Source: Anaerolineae bacterium
GTDB taxonomy: Bacteria; Chloroflexota; Anaerolineae; Aggregatilineales; Phototrophicaceae
NCBI GenBank assembly: GCA_022841825.1
Contig: JALHQT010000001.1
Coordinates: 62,001 to 126,000, forward strand
Reading direction: 5' to 3'
DNA length: 64,000 bases
Shown: positions 46,647-54,131 of the stretch, piece after piece
Layout of the letters: every line of letters begins with the position of its first letter
How positions within the stretch are numbered: position 1 is the stretch's first letter
Translations under genes and position numbers: made by a program
The notes under the pieces: generated by a model
Told to the model about the DNA's origin: nothing
Databases searched by the model: none
Seen by the model: the letters and a program-made list of their open reading frames with translations, nothing else

Positions 46647-47129
46647 CTACGAGAAGGAGGCAGCGCGCGCTCGATACTGCACCGCCTCGGCAACATGCTG
46701 CGCCAGGATGACCTCGCTGTCGCCAAGATCGGCAATGGTGCGGCTGAGTTTGAGCACGCGATGGTAGGCGCGGGCGCTCAACTGCATCCGCTTGACGGAT
46801 AGATCGAGCAGTTGACGGGCGTCCGCCGCCAGACTACAGAAGGTCGTCACTTCTCCTGGACCCATATCCGCATTGGCGTAGAGTCCCGGTCGCTCTCGAA
46901 AGCGGTCTGCCTGTCTTGCGCGTGCAGCCATGACGCGGGAGCGCACAGCCGCACTCGATTCGGCGCGTTCGTCGCCGAGTAGCTTGTCGTACTCGACGCG
47001 CGGTACTTCAACATGCAAATCGATGCGGTCAAGCAGCGGTCCGCTGATGCGCGATTGATACCGGATGATCATGCTGGGCGAGCAGGTGCAGGCACGCAGC
47101 GTGTCTCCGTGATAGCCGCACTGGCAGGG
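46647..47129 (-). pseudogene. comM: 3' fragment of comM (yifB), split by element integration
   Basis: Read from 47129 the minus strand gives PCQCGYHGDTLRACTCSPSMIIRYQSRI..., the zinc-finger and AAA segment of ComM, and continues through DRIDLHVEVPRVEY, ESSAAVRSRVMAARARQ and SARAYHRVLKLSRTIADLGDSEVI to the normal end. A TAG precedes the first Pro codon, exactly where full-length ComM would have further coding sequence. The missing N-terminal two thirds should lie beyond the far end of the element. ComM is a helicase that aids branch migration in natural transformation. An internal ATG at 47072 could still express the end, but such a piece lacks the Walker motifs. Confidence 0.92.
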
Positions 47130-48838
47130 CTACTCACAATCGGTGTGATTTCCCCCTTATTGCCAAACTGAAACGCTCCACTCAAGACGCCCTGCATGAT
47201 AAAGGTCCGGTTTGTGGCGTCAAGAACGATAGTATCAACAACGGTACGCACAATTTGCCGTTTGATGGCAAACGGTGCATCCTGCACAATCCCGGTCTTG
47301 ATGGCTCTCTCAGACAACGCGAGCAAGACCTTAGTATGGGCTTCAAATTGCTCGCGGGTCATTGTCTTGCCCTTGAGGCGGGAAAGCTCCTCAGTAAGCA
47401 TTCCCTCGCGTTCTTTGAGTAGTCGCCTCCTTGCAGAGAACTCATGCTCATCAAACGCTCCCGCTTGGTAGGCACGGTACAGCCGTTCGTCCTCAAGTTC
47501 TTTGCCTGCCAATTCCTGCTCGATATAGCGAATTTGCGATTGCAATTGATCGCTTTCTTCGCCAAAGTACTGGCGTTCCAACGCCTCAATCAGAATGTGA
47601 GGCTTCAGAAGAACCGAACAGACCGCTGCCCATACCGCTGGCTCTAAAATTCGGTCAGAGACTTGGCTATTTGTGCAGGCGATTTCCTCTCTGATAACCG
47701 GCATTCTGGTGCTCATAGAACTGCATTTGTATGCTGCCATCACATACGTTTTGCCTTTTCGCCTTGTCGTCTTTTGACTGGCACAGTAGTTATGTCCACA
47801 TACCACACAGCGGACAAGCCCTGTGAGGAGATAGTCTCGCTTTGAGTTACGCCGACTGGTTTGACGGTTCTTATCCAAGGCGTTGTTTGCCAACTCCCAC
47901 AGTTCAGGAGAGACAATGGCAGGCACAGGAACCCGTATCCATTCGCTCTCCGGTCGTTCTACCTTGTGCGTTACCATCCGTGTACCAAGTCCATCTTTCG
48001 TAGGCTTAGGAACTTTCACTTCCATATGCCGATGAGCAATAAATTCGCCCTTATAGAGGGGTTTTCTAATCATGAGGGAGAGAAGTCGAGGCTCCCAATT
48101 CTTCATCTGCTTGGGAGGTGGGTACCGCCCTTCAAGAGTGCGTGCAACCTGACGGACGGGTAATCCATGAATGGCGATCTGCTCGTAAATGTAACGAACG
48201 ACATGAGCTTCATCGTCGCGGATGGCGTAATACGTCATCCGGCGCGACCGGCTGCTTTCTTGCCCCTTATCATCGACAATCTTGTACCCATAGGCAGGTG
48301 TCCGCGCAGTTATCCGTCCATCACGCGCCTTGTGAAGTACTCCCTCCCGATAGCGAGCCTTGGTTAGCTCCATGCCGTCCTGAGCAACTGCCCCCAAAAC
48401 AGCTCGCTCAATACGAGATGAGAACGACTTCCAAAAGACTGTAACCAGTCCGAACTTTTGCATCTCATCGAGAAGATACCCTTGATGCCAGTCAGCATTG
48501 CGACTCAAGCGGTCAAGATGTTCTATGACCACCGCTGACGCCCGCTTGTGGCTTGATTTGTATTCACGGCGCAGGCGAGACAATTCGCGGCGGCGTTCAA
48601 ACTCAAATCCCGTTGCATCATCGGCAAAGACCAGCTCCCAAGGAACTCGGTAGCCATCCCGCGAGGCTGCTTCATGTACATTCTGAATTTGCCGGGGCAA
48701 CCCCGATCTTCCCTCATCAGCCTGATCGCTATCTGAAACGCGAATATAGGCATAGGCGGGCTTACCGTTCGGATCGCCGATAAACCCTCCGACTGCAATC
48801 TGGTCGAACGTCTGCTTGAAACCTTTTGAATCTGCCAT
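47069..48838 (-). CDS. Large serine recombinase (integrase of the element)
   Basis: The start at 48838 has AGAAGGTG 8 nt upstream and gives 589 residues. The resolvase domain (about 26-170) has YAYIRVSDSDQADEG with the nucleophilic Ser in RVS, ALVVIEHLDRLSR-type core (AVVIEHLDRLSRNADW) and the E helix. A recombinase domain follows (about 190-320), then a zinc ribbon (VRCVVCGHNYCASQ ... KCSS ... ACTN, about 350-410), a coiled coil (about 425-500) and a C-terminal part. These enzymes integrate and excise elements by double-strand exchange at short cores. The last about 20 residues (SPASAAITETRCVPAPARPA) are coded by comM DNA in another frame, so they depend on the integration site. Confidence 0.95.
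   Translation of the reverse strand: MADSKGFKQTFDQIAVGGFIGDPNGKPAYAYIRVSDSDQADEGRSGLPRQIQNVHEAASRDGYRVPWELVFADDATGFEFERRRELSRLRREYKSSHKRASAVVIEHLDRLSRNADWHQGYLLDEMQKFGLVTVFWKSFSSRIERAVLGAVAQDGMELTKARYREGVLHKARDGRITARTPAYGYKIVDDKGQESSRSRRMTYYAIRDDEAHVVRYIYEQIAIHGLPVRQVARTLEGRYPPPKQMKNWEPRLLSLMIRKPLYKGEFIAHRHMEVKVPKPTKDGLGTRMVTHKVERPESEWIRVPVPAIVSPELWELANNALDKNRQTSRRNSKRDYLLTGLVRCVVCGHNYCASQKTTRRKGKTYVMAAYKCSSMSTRMPVIREEIACTNSQVSDRILEPAVWAAVCSVLLKPHILIEALERQYFGEESDQLQSQIRYIEQELAGKELEDERLYRAYQAGAFDEHEFSARRRLLKEREGMLTEELSRLKGKTMTREQFEAHTKVLLALSERAIKTGIVQDAPFAIKRQIVRTVVDTIVLDATNRTFIMQGVLSGAFQFGNKGEITPIVSSPASAAITETRCVPAPARPA
47115..47135. other. Element-comM junction (attachment site, left end in this view)
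   Basis: The comM frame becomes homologous to full-length ComM at the CCC codon at 47127-47129 and is closed by TAG at 47130-47132. The recombinase frame runs through this point without a break. The crossover should therefore lie within a few bases of 47115-47135. The other attachment site is outside the window. Confidence 0.75.
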
Positions 48839-48854
48839 GAGCTTTGCACCTTCT

Positions 48855-49064
48855 CTAATCCTTTGACGGTGACGTCTCGTTTGACGCACTACCTTTGCTA
48901 AGGTGCAATTCCTGATCCGATGAAGACACTAAACTTCGCTTTTGAGAATCCGCCCACTCTGAAATCCAGTTCAGCATAAGATTGGCAGCCATCAGAATTG
49001 CAAGTCGATGCGACTTGCGCTCGTCGCTCTCAATCCCAGTATCTTGGGGTCCCGGCTTAGTCAC
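48855..49064 (-). CDS. Small protein of unknown function upstream of the recombinase
   Basis: A GTG start with TGGAGGA 8 nt upstream codes for 69 residues, mostly polar, with one amphipathic helix (SHRLAILMAANLMLNWISEWADSQKRS). It lies between the RelE-like toxin gene and the recombinase gene, all in one direction with short gaps. It could be an antitoxin or a recombination directionality factor, since either would be expected here, but I see no HTH or ribbon-helix-helix pattern. Confidence 0.55.
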   Translation of the reverse strand: MTKPGPQDTGIESDERKSHRLAILMAANLMLNWISEWADSQKRSLVSSSDQELHLSKGSASNETSPSKD

Positions 49065-49082
49065 GATGATGTCCTCCAGCCG

Positions 49083-49352
49083 CTATGGGCGGCTTAGAAT
49101 GTCATGCATTCCGACGGCGCGTAACCGGATACCGTTTTCAAGACGCTCAAAGGTAAACCGATAATGGTAATCAACTCGTCCTTCCCAGACGTTCGTATCT
49201 CCGAACATTTTCTTGAGTCGCAATCCGGGAGAGGGGGATTTCGCAGCCAGTTGTTGAAGCTGCTTATCTACTTTTCGTTGTATATGAGGGGGAAGAGTGT
49301 TATACGCTGTAACGAAGCGATTGCTGTATTTCACATTGGGAAGTGAGACCAC
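49083..49352 (-). CDS. RelE/ParE-superfamily toxin-like protein
   Basis: An 89-residue protein, GTG start at 49352 with AGGAG 8 nt upstream. The pattern KYSNRFVTAYNTLPPHIQRKVDKQLQQLAAKSPSPGLRLKKM, VDYHYRFTFERLENGIRLRAVGMHDIL is that of RelE/HigB-type mRNA interferases (basic core, C-terminal VGxHDxL). The usual partner would be a small DNA-binding antitoxin; only the unrecognised 69-residue gene follows. It has its own promoter with a perfect GTCTCA-N4-TGAGAC palindrome. Confidence 0.8.
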   Translation of the reverse strand: MVSLPNVKYSNRFVTAYNTLPPHIQRKVDKQLQQLAAKSPSPGLRLKKMFGDTNVWEGRVDYHYRFTFERLENGIRLRAVGMHDILSRP

Positions 49353-49386
49353 GATCAACTCTCCTTACGCTGTGACTGTTTCCACA

Positions 49387-49419
49387 AGCGTACGAAAAGT
49401 CAGGTCTCACTCTTGAGAC
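49387..49419 (-). promoter_or_regulatory. Palindromic-operator promoter of the toxin-recombinase genes
   Basis: On the minus strand a perfect palindrome GTCTCA-AGAG-TGAGAC (49419-49404) is followed after 11 nt by TACGCT (49392-49387), and the toxin start codon is 34 nt further on. The layout matches four other promoters in the element. Confidence 0.75.
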
Positions 49420-49435
49420 AACGGGTGTGCGCTCA

Positions 49436-49675
49436 CTATGGGGGTACGTCTATGCCCGATGAGGTAAGAAGTATCTGACTAGCGATGATATGGCTACAGG
49501 TGTCATGCTCCGCGTAAAATGGGCAGGTGCAATGCCAGACACCGTTTTCCAACGAGACGACACGTTCACCATGTTCTGAGGTCATCACGATCTCAATGCT
49601 GTTGAACCTGAACCGACCAGGCTCATTAGCATACGTTTGTGCTTTGCGGCGTTTGTCTTCAATGGCACTGCTCAT
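49436..49675 (-). CDS. SWIM zinc-finger protein
   Basis: A 79-residue protein with HCTCPFYAEHDTCSHIIA, the CxC-x8-CxH pattern of SWIM fingers. SWIM domains bind nucleic acid or protein. It starts 8 nt after the OMP decarboxylase stop, with AGGA upstream of the ATG. It is much shorter than most SWIM proteins and consists of little more than the finger and a beta hairpin in front of it. Confidence 0.8.
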   Translation of the reverse strand: MSSAIEDKRRKAQTYANEPGRFRFNSIEIVMTSEHGERVVSLENGVWHCTCPFYAEHDTCSHIIASQILLTSSGIDVPP

Positions 49676-49683
49676 GACAAGTC

Positions 49684-50550
49684 CTATTTGGACGGAAGAC
49701 AGTCATTGATACTGTCACGAAGCTCACGAGCCGCTCGCGCACTTGCATCAGTAAAGGTTTCACGAGAAAGAGGACTTGCAAACATAATGCCACGCGATGA
49801 AGGAACAAAGAACCCCGCTCCGTGCCGATCAACAACATGTGAAACCGTTGATCGCAGGTCACCACCCTGTGCTCCTACTCCAGCTAACAGTACAGGAGCA
49901 TCGCCGATTTGCGCTCTGACGTTGAAGACATCAGCGGGCGAATTGGCACTAAGCACCAAGCCGATGTTTCCGTTTTCGTTCCACACCTCAAGAGACAACC
50001 GCATGATCTCCCGCCACAGGACGTTACCGTTAGCAAGCGGCAGATCAAGAATATCCACGGAACTGGGGTTCGATGTTTTGCAAAGGACAAAGACGCCCTT
50101 CTCTTGGCGCTCGATAAACGGACGCACCGTGTCTGAACCCATCAGCGGATTGACCAATACCGCATGAGCACCGAGGTCATCGAATACTTTCTGCACGTAC
50201 TGCATCACGGTATTGGTAATGTCCGAGATTTTGCCGTCCATGATGACTGGGATTTGCGGATAGGACGTATGAAGGAAGGACATGACGGCTTTCAGTGCGC
50301 GTTCGCCGTCAGCGCCAAAACGCGAAAAGAACGCTGGCTGTACTTTGTAGGCGCAAACATATTCCGCTGTTGCAGCGATGATTTCTTTGCAAAACGCTTC
50401 AACAATAATTCCTTTGTCCTCGGTACGAAATCGCTTGAGAAACGCCTCAGGAATTAACGAGAAGTCAGGATCAAGACCTGCTGCTGCCAGCGAGCCAACA
50501 GCAAGCGACCGCTGGCGCAATCGTTCGGGGAAGGTAGGGCTAACGGACAT
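49684..50550 (-). CDS. pyrF: Orotidine 5'-phosphate decarboxylase, element-borne
   Basis: The ATG at 50550 with AGGGAG upstream gives 288 residues, the size of the longer (type 2) OMP decarboxylases. Catalytic residues are kept: AYKVQPAFFSRFG, MDGKISDITNT (Asp-x-Lys-x-x-Asp), VLVNPLMGSDTVRPFIE, VLCKTSNPSS and AGVGAQGGDL. The enzyme makes UMP from OMP. Its presence in a mobile element, with a THEP1-type NTPase gene directly ahead and no other pyr gene, is unusual. It may supply UMP locally, replace a host gene, or alter pyrimidine pools; these are inferences. Confidence 0.9.
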   Translation of the reverse strand: MSVSPTFPERLRQRSLAVGSLAAAGLDPDFSLIPEAFLKRFRTEDKGIIVEAFCKEIIAATAEYVCAYKVQPAFFSRFGADGERALKAVMSFLHTSYPQIPVIMDGKISDITNTVMQYVQKVFDDLGAHAVLVNPLMGSDTVRPFIERQEKGVFVLCKTSNPSSVDILDLPLANGNVLWREIMRLSLEVWNENGNIGLVLSANSPADVFNVRAQIGDAPVLLAGVGAQGGDLRSTVSHVVDRHGAGFFVPSSRGIMFASPLSRETFTDASARAARELRDSINDCLPSK

Positions 50551-50566
50551 GCAATCTCCCTTCAAA

Positions 50567-51106
50567 CTAAAGCGAAAAGACCTGACAGACTACGCTGGAT
50601 AAGCTGTCTCGATTTTCCTGGTTGACAACCATGAGATTGAGACGTGACAACTGCTTAACCTCGTCTGCAAATGGAACCGACCGTTGGACAATTGCTCCCA
50701 AGATCGCCTGCCGATTGTCGTTCACTAGTTCTGATACAACCGCACAAAATGTATCTGAGGCTATTGACATCGGCGCAATCTCGTCAATGACGATGAGTTG
50801 GTCTTGCGAAGTATGGCGCTCCAAAGACGGAACAATAACATCAGCAATCGTGTCCAAATTGATCCGGTAATGTCCAAACAGGGTCTCACGCGGGAAGCAC
50901 GGGGTAGCGGATTTGAGCGCAAGAATGCCGCGCTTCCCATCGAGCGTAATGCTCTCAAATCCAACTCGTTCGCCAGAGCGACGAATTTCCTGGGTATAGA
51001 AACCTGACAAGGGACGGCGAATGCAAGAAAGTGCCTGCTTAATGGTTGTACTCTTGCCAATACCGGGTACGCCAGTCAGCAAAACGAGCGGCTGTTCAGT
51101 GAGCAT
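50567..51106 (-). CDS. THEP1-like nucleoside-triphosphatase
   Basis: The 179-residue protein matches NTPase_1/THEP1: Walker A LLTGVPGIGKSTTIKQA (residues about 9-25), the family signature GFYTQEIRRSGERVGFESITLDGKRGILA, and Walker B LIVIDEIAPM. THEP1 proteins hydrolyse NTPs slowly and some act on RNA. It lies 16 nt ahead of pyrF in the same operon. Confidence 0.88.
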   Translation of the reverse strand: MLTEQPLVLLTGVPGIGKSTTIKQALSCIRRPLSGFYTQEIRRSGERVGFESITLDGKRGILALKSATPCFPRETLFGHYRINLDTIADVIVPSLERHTSQDQLIVIDEIAPMSIASDTFCAVVSELVNDNRQAILGAIVQRSVPFADEVKQLSRLNLMVVNQENRDSLSSVVCQVFSL

Positions 51107-51140
51107 GAGAGGGTAGCACTCCTACCTTTACTACGTGTGC

Positions 51141-51983
51141 TTAAGATGACTGGGGTTCGTCAAGATACGCCCAATAAGTAGTGACAAGGTCTCCCTGACC
51201 TTGGTCACGTAATCTCTGAGCATAGTCGCGCAAGTCGCTGCAACTCTTATGAAACTTTTGAAGTAATTCAGGATCGTCGCGGTACTCCACAGGTTTGCCG
51301 TATGCTTCAATAAACTCTTCAAGTGGCTTCTGGGTGTTGAACCTACCCATGTGAGGTCCCATTTCCCGCTTAAATTTGTTCTCAAACCAATGCTTGTATG
51401 CATAATATTCGCTAGACAGGAGATTGCTATCTGGTTGTGCCCGCGCCCAATTGCGCCACGCTTCGCGTTCTTTACGCTCACGCCATTGCAAAGGACGACC
51501 AGGATGATTGTCGCTTGAAAACACTGGGTATGGCGGCTCTCCGTCACGATGAGTATGGTGACCAAGGGGAACTTCAGTGATGTCATAATAGAGTGGCAAG
51601 AAATCTAACCAACGCCTTCCCAATATTTCCCATTCGCCCTGATGATAGAGGCGATCAACCTGCTGATACATCGCATATTCCCATTCAGCCACTTGTTCTA
51701 TCGGTACTTTACCGCGACGCTGTCTCCATGTTGCCGACATGGTCATCTCCATGAGAAGGAGGGCTGCATCCGGTTGTTGGATTGCCCATCGATACCATTC
51801 TCCATCTGCTTGCACAACCTCCGCCTTGTTGGTTGGTGACGCCGGCTCACCAGGGATGCTCAGGGAATCGTGAAAGCTAAAGGGAAATGAAAAACTGATA
51901 TCGCCTTTCGCCATTTGCTCTCGCAATGGATCGCGTGGTGGTTCTTCTAAATTTTCAAACACACAATCAGCAACAACCACCAA
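51141..51983 (-). CDS. Trp/Tyr-rich protein of unknown function
   Basis: I do not recognise this 280-residue protein. It is soluble, rich in Trp, Tyr and charged residues (GEWYRWAIQQPDAALLLMEMTMSATWRQRRGK, EWEYAMYQQVDRLYHQGEWEILGRRWLDFLPLYYDI, WRNWARAQPDSNLLSSEYYAYKHWFENKFKREMGPHMG) and mostly helical. Two stretches, DGEWYRWAIQQPDAALLLME and WRNWARAQPDSNLLSSEYY, look like diverged copies of one unit. The start is uncertain (TTG at 51983, GTG at 51980 or ATG at 51914). It lies between the HTH-TPR regulator and the NTPase gene. Confidence 0.6.
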   Translation of the reverse strand: MVVVADCVFENLEEPPRDPLREQMAKGDISFSFPFSFHDSLSIPGEPASPTNKAEVVQADGEWYRWAIQQPDAALLLMEMTMSATWRQRRGKVPIEQVAEWEYAMYQQVDRLYHQGEWEILGRRWLDFLPLYYDITEVPLGHHTHRDGEPPYPVFSSDNHPGRPLQWRERKEREAWRNWARAQPDSNLLSSEYYAYKHWFENKFKREMGPHMGRFNTQKPLEEFIEAYGKPVEYRDDPELLQKFHKSCSDLRDYAQRLRDQGQGDLVTTYWAYLDEPQSS

Positions 51984-52000
51984 ACGACACGGCTTGTCGA

Positions 52001-53470
52001 TTATTGGTTCATTACTGCCTCAGCAGCCGTATGCAATTGATACCGCAAATAGGGGTTATCGATACGGGCTACTTTTCCTTCTATCACACTTAAAGCATGG
52101 TTTGCAACCGTGCGTTCACCTCTCCGGGCAGTGACTTCTGCATAGTGCATCTGCGCCTGCGCTTCAACATCCAGCGCTTTCGCCTCGTGAGCAAGTTGTC
52201 CGGCAGCAACAAAACTTGATTGTGCTTCAGGGAGTAAGCCATTGGCTAAAAGATTGCGCCCCTGGCTTACCAGTAAGAGTGCCTGAACCCGTTTGTTCCC
52301 TGTTTCAGCTAGTTCTTCGTTCCAGCTCTCAAGCGAGTAGGCAAGCTTCACATCACGGACAGGGGTGATAATGGACTGAGACGAGAGCAGCATTTGCCAA
52401 TGCGGATCAAACCAGTGATGAAGCGTCAAATACGCTTGCGGATTGCGATGGACATTGATTTGCTGATAAGCTTCAAACGCTTGATCGTAAGCGCCGATGC
52501 CAATGAGGATGTCCATCTTGGTTTCCAAGAAATGATCCTCTTGGCGCGAATACCCAAGCCCGCCTTGAGATTTCGAACCTGCATCCAAGAACAGTTCATA
52601 TTGGGCATATTGTTTGCGAGGTAACCCATAGGCGTGCAATTCGGCAAGTTCGACATACTCGCGTGCCATCTCTGTTTCCCCAAGAGCAACTGCACAGCGT
52701 GCCAGATACTCATACACATAAGGAATACGTTGATGAAAGTGACACGCCTTTAACTCCTCGATAATTGCTTCACCTTTGGCAATACTGCCCCGTGTCACAG
52801 CATGTGCCCAGCCATCAATCCACAAAGTTCTCAGCTTGCTATGAACTGCCAAACGGCTTCCCAGCCATGACAAAGCTTTATCCTGCTTCTTGTTGCCTTC
52901 TGCCTGAATTTTGAGCGCCACATCATGGGTTTCCTCAGACATCCGGCGTGCCTCATCGAGCCGTCCTGTCATCCAGAGGAGATTACTGACATATAGTTGC
53001 AAATAGGCTGCGAGATATGGCTCTTTGGCATATTGCGCATATTGATATGCCCGCTCGTAGATGGCAAGCGCTCTGGACATGTTTCCATCGTCAAAATACT
53101 GTTCTCTCGCGCTAATTGCTAGTTTTAGACATTCGGAAACAGCAGGTGTAGTTGCGCGCTCAAAATCACGGATGAGCGGATAAAGACGAAGGTCATCCAT
53201 ACTGAGGCGAGCCTGACCTTGTGGAACTGTGTGCACGTCAATACCGAGTCTCTGGAAGATAGACGCTGGTGTGCATCGATCTACTTCCGCCAGAGATGCA
53301 ACGATTGCGTACGGCACTTTCGTGACCAATCCACTGTCATTAAGCCAGCGAAAGACCGTTGCGCGACTGAACCCAAAGCGTGCGCAAAACGTATCAACAG
53401 ATACTTCATTTCGCACCAAAATCTCATGCATCAATTCGCCCAATGAGACGTGGTACAAGTTAATCTCCAT
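52001..53470 (-). CDS. HTH plus TPR regulator (RRNPP-like), probable master regulator of the element
   Basis: The 489-residue protein has an N-terminal helix-turn-helix (SVDTFCARFGFSRATVFRWLNDSGL, residues about 24-48) and then about 380 residues of TPR-type helical pairs (ALAIYERAYQYAQYAKEPYLAAYLQLYVSNLLWMTGRLDEARRMSEETHDVAL, YEYLARCAVALGETEMAREYVELAELHA, AKALDVEAQAQMHYAEVTARRGERTVANHAL). This layout is that of RRNPP regulators, whose TPR part binds a peptide or partner and controls conjugation or phage induction. The gene heads a minus-strand operon behind a perfect palindrome that recurs at other element promoters. No peptide gene was found next to it. Autoregulation is likely but inferred. 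Confidence 0.8.
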   Translation of the reverse strand: MEINLYHVSLGELMHEILVRNEVSVDTFCARFGFSRATVFRWLNDSGLVTKVPYAIVASLAEVDRCTPASIFQRLGIDVHTVPQGQARLSMDDLRLYPLIRDFERATTPAVSECLKLAISAREQYFDDGNMSRALAIYERAYQYAQYAKEPYLAAYLQLYVSNLLWMTGRLDEARRMSEETHDVALKIQAEGNKKQDKALSWLGSRLAVHSKLRTLWIDGWAHAVTRGSIAKGEAIIEELKACHFHQRIPYVYEYLARCAVALGETEMAREYVELAELHAYGLPRKQYAQYELFLDAGSKSQGGLGYSRQEDHFLETKMDILIGIGAYDQAFEAYQQINVHRNPQAYLTLHHWFDPHWQMLLSSQSIITPVRDVKLAYSLESWNEELAETGNKRVQALLLVSQGRNLLANGLLPEAQSSFVAAGQLAHEAKALDVEAQAQMHYAEVTARRGERTVANHALSVIEGKVARIDNPYLRYQLHTAAEAVMNQ

Positions 53471-53505
53471 CGCGTCCGTCTCCCGTGCTTTCTTCCCTAC
53501 TTCCC

Positions 53506-53537
53506 AGTATAGAGACTTTGTGTCTCATTAGTGAGAC
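53506..53537 (-). promoter_or_regulatory. Palindromic-operator promoter of the regulator operon
   Basis: On the minus strand GTCTCA-CTAA-TGAGAC (53537-53522) is followed after 10 nt by TATACT (53511-53506), 35 nt ahead of the regulator start. The arms extend to 7 bp (TGTCTCA/TGAGACA). Confidence 0.75.
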
Positions 53538-53599
53538 AACTTGATCACGCTCAAGATACCTGAACCAACATGGACTGAAAGTTATCCCTTGCCCTCACC

Positions 53600-53632
53600 G
53601 TATCACTTTTGAGACAGCAGATAGCGTATGGT
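53600..53632 (+). promoter_or_regulatory. Palindromic-operator promoter of the paralogue-ATPase operon
   Basis: GTATCA-CTTT-TGAGAC (53600-53615), one mismatch from a perfect palindrome, is followed after 11 nt by TATGGT (53627-53632). The first paralogue starts 46 nt later. Confidence 0.68.
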
Positions 53633-53678
53633 GGGCACAACGTTCGACATAACCCACCGCAGAAGGTGAGAGGTCAAC

Positions 53679-54116
53679 ATGGGAGACTACAAACATCCGG
53701 TACGGTTTTGGCACCAGAATCACAGCCATCCGGAATACCCCTCGGGACTGATTGACGGAGATCTGGTGGTGAATGACACGGGCCTCATCTTCTACCCCTA
53801 CAAGAAGCGCCTTTCCCCACTGGTCATTCACAATGACAACATTATCAGCACCTACACAGAGGTAACGCGTCCAGAGGCAGCAGGAACCATGATTTATGAC
53901 ATGGCAGAGTTTCTGAGCATAGTAGGGACGTTTGGCATCGTTCAGCCTCGGTGGTCTCACCTATCGATCAAGTTCAAGCTCGTTGACTATGACAAGCTGT
54001 GTGTCGTTGGCTTTGTCGTTCCCTTGGTCACCTTCATTGGACGTGACTGGGCAGAAAAAGTCGAAACGATGATCTGGACAAGCAAACGCAACACACGTAA
54101 CACGCGCATGGGCTAG
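53679..54116 (+). CDS. Tandem small-protein family, copy 1
   Basis: A 145-residue protein of a family I do not recognise. It shares with the next two genes the N-terminal block NHSHPEYPSGLIDGDLVVNDTGLIFYP, then PLVIHNDNIISTY, a hydrophobic middle, and the block LSIKFKLVDYDKLCVVGF ending in a helix (GRDWAEKVETMIW). The pattern of beta strands, a conserved 'H-x-DN-x-x-STY' turn and a C-terminal helix suggests a PH/GRAM-like fold with a membrane-associated insertion, which is inference. In this copy the middle segment is least hydrophobic. A strong ribosome site GAAGGTGAGAGG precedes it. Confidence 0.75.
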   Translation: MGDYKHPVRFWHQNHSHPEYPSGLIDGDLVVNDTGLIFYPYKKRLSPLVIHNDNIISTYTEVTRPEAAGTMIYDMAEFLSIVGTFGIVQPRWSHLSIKFKLVDYDKLCVVGFVVPLVTFIGRDWAEKVETMIWTSKRNTRNTRMG

Positions 54117-54131
54117 CATCAGGAGTTTCGC

